Of a DNA stretch of 15,772 bases, positions 8,602 through 15,772 are shown one piece after another. The translations under genes and the position numbers were made by a program. Position 1 is the stretch's first letter. Every line of letters begins with the position of its first letter. The notes below the pieces were generated by a model. That model had not been told where the DNA came from and did not search any database. It saw nothing but the letters and a program-made list of their open reading frames with translations. Source of the stretch: Cudoniella acicularis (taxonomy: Eukaryota; Ascomycota; Leotiomycetes; Helotiales; Helotiaceae); NCBI GenBank assembly GCA_013054445.1, contig JAAMPI010001338.1, forward strand, positions 1 to 15,772, written 5' to 3'.

Positions 8602-9660
8602 ATGACAACGACAGAAAGAATCGATCATCTCGACAGCAGATTAGGGCCTGACCCTAAAACAACGCCTACATCACACTGTGTCTTTCTCACTGGTGTAACT
8701 GGATTCGTCGGCGGCACTATCCTCTCTTGTCTCTCCAAGGCACATCCTAATGTTCGCGTCAAAGCTTTGATCCGTCAGGAAGGGGATGCCAAAGAACTTC
8801 AATCGGTCTATTCAAATCTCACTCCCATCATCGGCGATCTCTCTACGCTTTCTCTCCTCACATCCACAGCAGCGGAGGCCGACTTCGTCATCCACATGGG
8901 AGGTGACAATGTCCCCGCCGTGTGCGCGATGATAGATGGGTTGGCATCCCGCACAACCACTGGATCGCCCCTGCCACGTCTCATCAGCCTAACCGGCCCG
9001 CGCAGTCTTATCGACCTCTCGAACCCCATCACTGGGAATCTCAGGGCGAGCAGCCGTCCCTGGAGCGATGTCACCGACGGGCATGCAATACTGGCCCTTC
9101 CTAAGGATCGAATGCACGCGGGCGCGGATCAAACGATCATCGCTCACAGTGTTGCCAAAGGGGTGGGCACAATACTAGTCTCGCCCGGTCAACTGTGGGG
9201 CAGGGGTAAGGGCCATCTGAAGAAGGAGAGCAATGCGGCGTTTTATTATACAACGGTCAAGAGCCGTGGACGAGCCTTTGTCATCGGCGATGGTACCGCA
9301 ACATGGTCGTGGACTTCCATTGGTGATTTGGGTGATGCGGTCGTGTTCCTGATGGAACAGGCACTAATGAGTGGGAGCGAAAGACGCGGACAAGTGGGAG
9401 TCAATCAAGACGGCTACTACTTTGTGCGCACTGGAGACTTGAGTATGATGGAAAGGGCGAAAGCTGTCAGTGAGCGCTTAGGTCTCGGAGTAGTAGAAAG
9501 CATCCCGGTCGGGGCCGCAAAAGAAATTCATCCGTTTGGCCCTATCATGTGGGGTTGTGGTGAAAGAACGAGAGCTGACAAGCTGGCTAAGTTGGGTTGG
9601 AGGCCGAAAGACACTGATTGGAGGGTTTTGATGGAAGAAGAAGGGGGAGAGAGGGCATAA
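8602..9660 (+). CDS. NAD(P)-dependent epimerase/dehydratase-like protein
   Basis: This intronless gene encodes 352 residues, the usual length of the extended short-chain dehydrogenase family. The first in-frame ATG is at 8602; the frame is open further upstream but has no earlier ATG. The Rossmann fold begins with LTGVTGFVGG (GxxGxxG at residues 31-37), followed by IRQEG after the second strand, a GDL motif, and VIHMG at the fourth strand. PGQLWGRGKG, a WSWTSIGDLGDAVVFL segment and the terminal KLGWRPK motif are typical of fungal nucleoside-diphosphate-sugar epimerase-like proteins. The canonical YxxxK pair is not obvious, as in several atypical members, so substrate and reaction cannot be named. 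It is probably cytosolic, since no signal or membrane segment is visible. It is the only intact gene between the two 127-bp inverted repeats. Confidence 0.85.
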   Translation: MTTTERIDHLDSRLGPDPKTTPTSHCVFLTGVTGFVGGTILSCLSKAHPNVRVKALIRQEGDAKELQSVYSNLTPIIGDLSTLSLLTSTAAEADFVIHMGGDNVPAVCAMIDGLASRTTTGSPLPRLISLTGPRSLIDLSNPITGNLRASSRPWSDVTDGHAILALPKDRMHAGADQTIIAHSVAKGVGTILVSPGQLWGRGKGHLKKESNAAFYYTTVKSRGRAFVIGDGTATWSWTSIGDLGDAVVFLMEQALMSGSERRGQVGVNQDGYYFVRTGDLSMMERAKAVSERLGLGVVESIPVGAAKEIHPFGPIMWGCGERTRADKLAKLGWRPKDTDWRVLMEEEGGERA

Positions 9661-9730
9661 GGGTAGTAGCAAGACAAGAATAGTAGTATCTCTAATTTAT
9701 CGTCTAAGTTGGTAGTAGAGTGTTTGTGGT

Positions 9731-9857
9731 ATGCGGTGCTCCTTACTGCGCCTAGGCTAAGATAGGCAAAGCGAGCACGTAGACTTATAGGTCTGTGCAA
9801 TAACAAAGTCAAGGTGCGTGCGAATAACCGGAAGGCGATTCTGCACGCTGCTGTATC
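9731..9857 (-). repeat. 127-bp inverted repeat, right copy
   Basis: This is the inverted partner of 7970-8096. Its GGTGCTCC end points left, toward the epimerase gene. Its other end, reading GATACAG on the minus strand, coincides with the point where the coding similarity of the minus-strand gene stops. It probably inserted into that gene or was joined to it. Confidence 0.8.
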
Positions 9858-10796
9858 GCGAACAAATCGCTGTGCAATTCCAATCTTTATACCCTTATTA
9901 ATGTAAAATCGAGCATTTTGTTCCTCATAAATCAACTCCAGGTCGAGACCTTCAGCCAACGTCAATTGATATACCTTTTGGTATTCCATCTTGAGGGACT
10001 TGTTAGTGACACGAGAACACTGCCATTCACTGTACTTCCTAACAGTAACGTCCAGTTGTCCCGGAATCTCAAGAGGGCTAGGAGGTATCTGTCATGGTCG
10101 CTGCTAACTAGAAATCAGAAGTTATAAACCTAACTTCACAGCTTCTGCTTCAATAGCAGCCCTCTCAATTTCATGCTTAACCGACAAGTTGTTCCTTGCC
10201 TTATCATATGCTAACTCTTCCTTTGCGGAAAGCTCTTTGACTGTCCCATCGCAGTCAACATCATGCCAAGTTTCCCAGAACTCAATCAGATCCCAGGTTA
10301 TCCTATCTTCTGTTATATCCCTCCATTCTTTGAATTCTTCGTAATCTCGAAAGAAGTCAATATCCCTAAGCCACCAATCGTATAAAGTATCGTCGATTCC
10401 ACCTTCTAGGTCGTAAAAAAATTGGAAGCCAACTATTTCTGTACACCCAGGTGCGTATTTGAGCCTAGCCACGTCGTCATCTATAATCTTCACCCAAACA
10501 CAATCATGAAAAAGTTCGTGGGAGACCCAGTTTAAGGGGGCTCTGGCTCCAAAAGTTTTGGCAAACACACCAAGGGCGACGCCGATTTCCCAGGGGTCAG
10601 ATTGTTGGAATTCTTTCGCTGTCGACCTTCGCACTTCCGCAGTTGTCAGCTGCAAAAAGTGACGCTCTCGAAGCCCACGCCTCATTAAGGTCTGCAACGA
10701 GACCCTATGTACCACATATTTCTCGGGGATAGCCCACTCAAATAGAAGAGCAGAAGTTGGGTTGGGGTTCCCTCGTTGTTTAAGCGCATAGGCCAC
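9855..10796 (-). pseudogene. Conserved hypothetical gene truncated at both ends
   Basis: Exon 1 (10796-10140, 219 codons) opens on GTG, not ATG. The frame stays open to 10844 and then meets TAA, so the true N-terminus is missing. It reads YALKQRGNPNPTSALLFEW and VSHELFHDC, ending in a charged helical stretch. The frame would stop at 10122. However, a phase-0 intron (10139-10089, 51 nt, GTGAAG...GACAG) joins it to 78 more codons (10088-9855). These read IPPSPLEIPG, KYSEWQ, LTLAEGLDLELIYEEQ and GIAQRFVRD, and resemble a small helical SAM-like module of fungal proteins. Similarity ends exactly at the 127-bp repeat. Function is unknown. The intron donor is non-ideal, so the splice is inferred. 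Confidence 0.5.
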
Positions 10797-10839
10797 GGGG
10801 TGGTCCGTGCCTCTCCTCCTCGCCGACCTCCGACCGCTT

Positions 10840-11075
10840 CTTGATTATATAAGCGAACACGAAAAGATTATCGACTTAAGACAAGAAGCGCCTATTTTCT
10901 CTACTTTAATTAACCCTTTAATTAACCTTAAATATAAACCTTAATATTCTTATATAATATTATTATTTTAATTTTTTTTATAGCTTATAGTAGAATCTAA
11001 TATATAAACTCTTATTATTAGAAGGAATTTTAAATAAATAGTTAAATATGATTTAATAGTATTATTTTTTAGAGA
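10840..11075. repeat. Second AT-rich (RIP-like) island
   Basis: This AT-rich tract has few CpA or TpG and no coding frame. It includes a perfect 12-bp tandem, CTTTAATTAACC, at 10904-10915 and 10916-10927. It lies just upstream of the broken minus-strand gene and before the promoter region of the AAA+ gene, and is probably a relic of a repeat. Confidence 0.6.
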
Positions 11076-11083
11076 TTTGCTAA

Positions 11084-11112
11084 GGTGGGATTTGAGCCGG
11101 GGTGGGATTTGA
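11084..11112. repeat. 12-bp direct repeat at island edge
   Basis: GGTGGGATTTGA occurs at 11084-11095 and 11101-11112, exactly where composition returns to normal. Its complement looks like a tRNA T-arm, but no tRNA fold surrounds it. Confidence 0.7.
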
Positions 11113-11302
11113 CTAGAGACATCGGTTACCTGCATATGGATGGCACAGCCACAGATATTCTCTATCTTTGGGGGTCACGTTCAACCTCCGTTCTTCAGGC
11201 CTCGGATAAAAACAATCTCACATCAAATGCCATCCAATACACCCTCTGCTGAACAATTTTGACACCAACTAATTTTGTGTCGCAAAATACTCAAGAAGCA
11301 TC

Positions 11303-14151
11303 ATGTCTTCTAGTATTAATATCGCAAATTCCGGACAAGCCGCTGAGCTGCGGGCAATGACTACTTCGATATCGAGGCTAGAGGGTACAGAAGCTCCCCC
11401 GGAAACAATTGCGACCAACGATGTGGATTCACCTCTTGAAATTTCTCGAGAATCGAAAGAAACGGTGGAGACATCAATTTCGGCAGAGAAAGATGCGATC
11501 ACGATCACGACAGAATCAGCAATCAGTTCAGAGACCGTCATAGCTTTAGGCGGCAAAGAAGCTGCAACACAATTTGTCGAGAAATTTGCTGCATCGTTCG
11601 CTCAGAAGTATTCCGAGGAGTTCAAGAAACAGCTTACAGAAGCTGCAAGAACAGTCAATCCAGGCTCTGAAGGTACAGGAATATCGCCTGTTACTTCAAA
11701 CGTATCAACGGAGAGTCGGACGCTCCCAAAGGAGGACAGTCCGGCGGAAAAAGTCATAACTCCTGATTCAAATCCCATAGTATCTCCCGATGATGTAGAT
11801 TGGGGAGGGAAACCACCTTCTGGAGAAGGATATGGAGACTTTGGAAGCGAATCTGAAGACTCAAGCACCTCAGGCCCGCTTCCACGTCCTCCACGCAAAC
11901 CTCGTCGGGGATCTGTGTATTCGGAAGACAGTTTAAGCGGATCAGAGGAGTTGGAGGTTGATTATTTGACGAAAGAAGCAACGGTTGATGAAATGAAGGT
12001 ACAGGTGTGGAAAGTAGACGATGTGAGTAGACGCTTAGTTGAGAAGGGATTAAACTGCCTGATCTCTTGCTAATCCCATCATCAGATATTTGATAGCACT
12101 ATTCATGAACGAACCTTTGTGGCCTTCGACCCAATTCGGAGGCCTACGGGCGACGATGAAGAGCTTAGCTCAGAGCGATACGGAAAGTGGGCAATGGTGC
12201 TCCGCCGCGTCTTTGACCATGACAATACCACGTTGATGAAAACTAAACTTGATATTCAAAGCCCTCTAATTTTAGAAGTATTGCAAGAGCGTGTCGAAGA
12301 GGAGAAAGCGGCACTTGTGAGCAAAGCTTCAGTGAAATGGCCAAACGACAATGTTTTCAGATATGTAGGTTCGAAAGGCTTTGGGGCTGGCAGCTGTTAC
12401 TAATTTCTGCGACAGAGAAAACAGATTAAAGAGACTGCAATTGAGAAGGGAGAACTTGCGATCAAGCATGTTGACTTGTTGCTCGAGTTGATTCAGGAGG
12501 AGTATGCGTCGAAAATCAGGGACATTGAAAACATGTTCCCGAAGTAAGAACAGCCAGGTCTAACAACCCTATTATTTGCATTTACTTATAAGCAACAGAG
12601 GCACAAGTTCCTTCGAGATCCTCAGAGAAGCGTTTTGGCCTGGCGACATTGCTGTGGAGGGCACGGCGTCTGATGCAAAGTCTTATCGCATTGTCAGTGC
12701 CAAATACAGAACACTCCCTTCCTACGGATCTGGACCACCAAGACGCGAGCTCGCGATCAATGTTGAATATATTGACTTTGACGGCCGGGAATTCGGTACT
12801 GTAGATGCTCAATTCTCCCTTCCGGAATTCGAAGGAATGAAATATCTCAACGAATTGGACATATTTCCTCTGCAGTACCATCCTGACCATGAGGCCATGA
12901 GGGAGCGGCTTCTAGAGCGCGGCCGGAAATTTGTGTCTTTGAAGGGGAGACAACACAAAATGTACAGTGGCCCGGTCAGCCCCCCTGAAACTCCAAGACG
13001 AAGGGGAGACATGTATTCAATGGCAGGCGACTCCGGGGGTTCACGCGAGGTACGTTTTTCAAGTGGTAGAGCCGTTGGAGTCTTCTGACTTTGGGATAGA
13101 TCACTTCACAAATCATCATCGACACTACTATATTCAATCGGCTGACTCGCATTCGCCCAATTGTTGTTGCAGGTATCGAGGGTGAACTTGTTGATGACGA
13201 GCTAACAGAACACCATCTGAAATTTTGCACGGATAAAATACCGTTCTTCTCATTAGAGGACAAGAATTTCCACCAAGGAAAAATCGCAAACGTCAGCGAC
13301 AAAATCTTTGACAAGCATATATTCTCTCAGCTAGTGCTTCCCAATGCCACCAAGAAACTTGTCCAGGTCTTGGTGAAAAATCATACGAATGGTGCAGGCT
13401 TCGATGATTTTGTGAAAGGCAAGTCTGACAGATAATCCCTCATCATCAAAACTAATTTTTGGGTAGGCAAAGGACAAGGAATTGTTCTCCTCCTTCATGG
13501 GCCTCCGGGAGTAGGAAAGACGATGACCGCCGAGGGTAAGTGCATCTGGCAACCATGACTGTCGAATAAGCTGACCTTAAAAAACAAGCTGTGGCTGAGT
13601 ACACCCATCGTCCACTATATGTTGTTACTTGTGGTGAACTTGGAACGACCGCTCCTGCTCTTGAAGAATCGCTTGAGCGTGTTCTTGACATTGCAAGTTC
13701 ATTCGGAGCAGTTCTACTTCTCGATGAAGCAGATGTATTCCTAGAACAACGCACCCCACATGATGTTCAGCGCAATGCTCTCGTGTCCATTTTCCTGCGC
13801 CTCCTCGAATATTACAAAGGAATTTTGTTCCTCACCACCAACCGCGTCCGAACTTTCGATGAAGCGTTCCACTCCAGAATTCACATTACTCTAGCATATT
13901 CGAATCACGGGACAGCGGCCCGGGAGCGAATCTGGCGCAATTTCGGAATGCACCTAGCTGCAGAGCTTAATATAAGAGATGTGGATTACAAAGAGTTGGC
14001 AGAATCGGAGCTGAATGGACGACAGATCAAGAATGTGCTGGGTTCATGTAAGGCTTTGGCTGCAGATAGGGGGGAGAAGATAACTATGGATGATCTGAGG
14101 AGTGTTTTGGAAATCTCGGTGGCAGCAGGCTCGAAGTGGCTGGATAACTAG
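11303..14151 (+). CDS. AAA+ ATPase, fungal DUF7025-type, seven exons
   Basis: Exons are 11303-12022, 12086-12364, 12416-12543, 12599-13049, 13100-13418, 13467-13535 and 13589-14151. They join to 842 codons plus a stop with consistent phases. Residues 1-240 are Ser/Thr/Glu-rich and probably disordered. Residues about 377-490 follow the fungal DUF7025 pattern (SFEILREAFWPGD, YIDFDG-x-EFG, FPLQYHPD, RGRKF). The AAA core has Walker A GPPGVGKT (644-651), Walker B AVLLLDEAD (696-704), sensor-1 N740 in LTTNR, arginine finger R752 in FHSRIH, and sensor-2 R800 in LNGRQIKN. All catalytic residues are present, so it should bind and hydrolyse ATP, probably as a ring-forming remodelling enzyme. Substrate and cellular site are unknown. 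The start context CATCATGTC and the 5' region look normal. Confidence 0.85.
12023..12085 (+). other. Intron 1 of AAA+ gene (63 nt)
   Basis: It has donor GTGAGT, branch GCTAATC and acceptor TCAG, in phase 0. It joins VWKVDD to IFDSTIH. Confidence 0.75.
12365..12415 (+). other. Intron 2 of AAA+ gene (51 nt)
   Basis: It has donor GTAGGT, branch TACTAAT and acceptor ACAG, in phase 0. The next exon reads RKQIKETAIEKGE. Confidence 0.75.
12544..12598 (+). other. Intron 3 of AAA+ gene (55 nt)
   Basis: It has donor GTAAGA, a TCTAAC branch candidate and acceptor ACAG, in phase 2. It joins ENMFP to KGTSSFE. Confidence 0.75.
13050..13099 (+). other. Intron 4 of AAA+ gene (50 nt)
   Basis: It has donor GTACGT, branch TCTGACT and acceptor ATAG, in phase 0. 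It joins GGSRE to ITSQIIIDT. Confidence 0.7.
13419..13466 (+). other. GC-AG intron 5 of AAA+ gene (48 nt)
   Basis: The donor is AAAG|GCAAGT instead of GT; the branch is AACTAAT and the acceptor GTAG, in phase 1. The frame must read FVKGKGQG into Walker A, and only this GC donor delivers it. The nearby GT (two codons on) gives the wrong frame. Confidence 0.75.
13536..13588 (+). other. Intron 6 of AAA+ gene (53 nt)
   Basis: It has donor GTAAGT, branch GCTGACC and acceptor CAAG, in phase 1. It splits the alanine codon of TAEAVAEY just after Walker A. Confidence 0.75.
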
Positions 14152-14176
14152 ATATCTGCAGCTTTGAAGCCGCCGA

Positions 14177-15562
14177 CTACTTCATATTTAACAGATACAC
14201 AAATTTGTGTTTAACCACAAGCCCTCCTGCTTGAACTTCTTTACCGGGAACCTTCTGCTGATTTTCCAGGGATCCGGCACCCTCAAATTTATTGAAAGCT
14301 TTCTGCAAGACTAACTTCATCCATGTCGCATCTCCTATCTCAACGCCCGAACCAGAATCTACCATTTTCTTATAAGTTCTTGCAGCCACTTGTAATTCCG
14401 GTTGGCTCGCTCCGTCTGGAATTTGCAACTGAATAACACCTTTGTGTCCAGCATCGTCTTCAATTTCTTCAAAATGAAGATGGTCTGTCAGTGATGCATC
14501 GGCACCCTCGCCAATCAGGAAGTTTACTATGTCATCTTTCCTGTATGATTTCGCGTCGAAGAGGGGTGTGCTACCAATCGCATCCTTTGCGTTGATGTCG
14601 GCACCGTGATCGAGTAACAATTGCGCAACTTCCTCGGATCCTCCTCGAGCACCACAGTGTAGCGGTGTCTCTCCTACCCCATCACTCTTTCTTACGTCTG
14701 CGCCATGCTTAATCAACATTAGTATTATTTCAACATGTCCACTTAGCGCAGCTTGGTGTAATAGTGTCCATCCAGTTGGGTCTTCCTCCATGGCATTCCC
14801 TCCTTTTTCTAAAAAGAGTTGAAGGACATTTTTATTCCCACCCTTAGCCGCACTAAAGAGACAAGACCTGCCACTGTCGTCCTTAGAATTGATGTCTGCT
14901 CCTTCCTCGAGGAGGTACCGCACAATTGCCTCGTCTCCGATGGTCGCGGCAACGAGCAAAGGGGCGTTTCCGCTGCAATTTCTTGACTCCAAGTTAGAGC
15001 CTTTACTAAGTAAAAGCTGGATCATTGGAATGCTCTTTTGCATGGTGGCAACATGCAGAGGTGTTGATCCGTACTCGTTTCCGGTCTCGATGTCAGCTCC
15101 TGACTTTAACAGCTGATTTGCAATTGTCCCGTTCTTCGTAACAATGGCAACATGAAGTGGTGAAAATCCGTGAAACTTGTTTGAATGAAGGTTGGCCCCT
15201 TCTGCAATCAGAAACCGACTGGCTTCAACATGACCCCCTGCAATAGCCGCATGCAATGGTGTTCGCCCATCCTCGTGCCCAATCTCGAGTTGTGCGCCTG
15301 ATTCCAAAAGAAGTGAAATTGCTTCGATGTTGCCCCCCGAAGCTGTAATGTAGAGTGCCGTCGATCCTTCCAAGTCGGTCTTATGTATATCTGCTCCCTT
15401 CTCGATGAGAAATTTCATAGTTTGGAACTGGCTGGCCATCGTTGCTGCCATCAACGGAGTTCCGTAATACTGGGTCACGACATTGATATCCGCTCCCTCC
15501 TTTAGCGACTTGTTAATTATGCCATTATGTCCATGGAATGCTGCGAGATGCAACGACGTCAT
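14177..15562 (-). CDS. Ankyrin-repeat protein with 11 repeats
   Basis: This single-exon ORF of 461 codons has its ATG at 15562-15560. TAA lies in frame 12 nt upstream. Residues 1 to about 358 are eleven near-perfect 33-residue ankyrin units (TPLHxAAxxGHxxxxxxLLxxGADxxxxDxxG), a protein-binding solenoid. Repeats 4-7 and 9-10 fit the consensus best. The last 100 residues are a non-ankyrin tail (LHFEEIEDD, AARTYKKMVDSG, ending KFVYLLNMK). No enzymatic domain, signal peptide or membrane segment is seen. The protein begins inside repeat 1, which has no N-terminal cap, so upstream exons or a lost N-terminal domain are possible. It converges on the AAA+ gene with 25 bp between the stop codons. Binding partner unknown. 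Confidence 0.8.
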   Translation of the reverse strand: MTSLHLAAFHGHNGIINKSLKEGADINVVTQYYGTPLMAATMASQFQTMKFLIEKGADIHKTDLEGSTALYITASGGNIEAISLLLESGAQLEIGHEDGRTPLHAAIAGGHVEASRFLIAEGANLHSNKFHGFSPLHVAIVTKNGTIANQLLKSGADIETGNEYGSTPLHVATMQKSIPMIQLLLSKGSNLESRNCSGNAPLLVAATIGDEAIVRYLLEEGADINSKDDSGRSCLFSAAKGGNKNVLQLFLEKGGNAMEEDPTGWTLLHQAALSGHVEIILMLIKHGADVRKSDGVGETPLHCGARGGSEEVAQLLLDHGADINAKDAIGSTPLFDAKSYRKDDIVNFLIGEGADASLTDHLHFEEIEDDAGHKGVIQLQIPDGASQPELQVAARTYKKMVDSGSGVEIGDATWMKLVLQKAFNKFEGAGSLENQQKVPGKEVQAGGLVVKHKFVYLLNMK

Positions 15563-15772
15563 GTTAGGACTTTAATCAAGAAGGAAATAAGGATTCGTTT
15601 GCGCACTCATATCGCGGTAAGTAGTAGTGTTGTCGAAGGAAGGCTTTGAGCGTAGCGCTTCACAAAATGTGGGGCACTGGGGCTGTGCTCTTCATGTCCG
15701 AAATAAGTGGCCGAAATTAGCCCGTACATCAACACCAAAATATATATATATATTAATACTTTGTCATTTGCC
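15563..15772. other. Upstream flank of ankyrin gene
   Basis: No gene is seen. It presumably contains the promoter and 5' UTR of the minus-strand ankyrin gene, or, if that gene has upstream exons, part of them. Confidence 0.3.
15741..15752. repeat. (TA)6 microsatellite
   Basis: Six TA units follow an A-run and precede ATTAAT. Confidence 0.85.

Noticed and set aside
9731..9857. Target-site duplication to prove insertion of the 127-bp repeat
   Set aside because: The flanks differ on each side and the element boundary is not certain, so no duplication can be claimed.
11084..11112. Possible tRNA or tRNA-derived SINE on the minus strand, because the complement of GGTGGGATTTGA resembles a tRNA T-arm/B box
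   Set aside because: No acceptor, D or anticodon arms can be built around it, and no A box lies at the right distance.

Overview
The window looks like nuclear DNA of a filamentous ascomycete (Pezizomycotina). The evidence is small introns of 42-63 nt with CTAAT/CTGAC-like branch sites, AT-rich blocks whose dinucleotide pattern matches repeat-induced point mutation (RIP), fungal transposon families, and a fungal-type AAA+ ATPase. The class (perhaps Leotiomycetes) cannot be fixed from sequence alone.

Layout. Positions 1-3330 are a heavily RIP-mutated repeat block. It starts with the 3' end of a dead Ty3/gypsy-type retrotransposon (pol/chromodomain remnant, polypurine tract, 253-bp LTR) and also holds a diverged two-copy repeat of about 270 bp. 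Positions 3336-5270 carry a pogo/Fot1-type DDE transposase pseudogene with a duplicated basic tail. Positions 5271-7440 are a patchwork of gene fragments: a small minus-strand ORF, a minus-strand 2EXR/F-box-like fragment, and a frameshifted plus-strand gene with one intron. Positions 7446-7898 are the 3' half of an IS630/Tc1-mariner-type transposase.

Positions 8602-9660 hold an intact NAD(P)-dependent epimerase-like gene, bracketed by two 127-bp inverted repeat copies (7970-8096 and 9731-9857). The right copy abruptly ends a minus-strand gene (9855-10796), which is broken at both ends. A second AT-rich island (about 10840-11070) follows.

The last 4.5 kb is ordinary gene space. A seven-exon AAA+ ATPase gene (11303-14151, + strand, 842 aa) uses a GC-AG intron just before its Walker A motif. 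It converges on an eleven-repeat ankyrin protein gene (14177-15562, - strand) with only 25 bp between the stop codons.

How it fits together: this is the edge of a transposon graveyard meeting a gene-rich segment. No operon-like or pathway cluster is evident. The likely functional genes are the epimerase, the AAA+ ATPase and the ankyrin protein; the rest is mostly decayed. All homology statements rest on motif recognition by eye, not on database searches.
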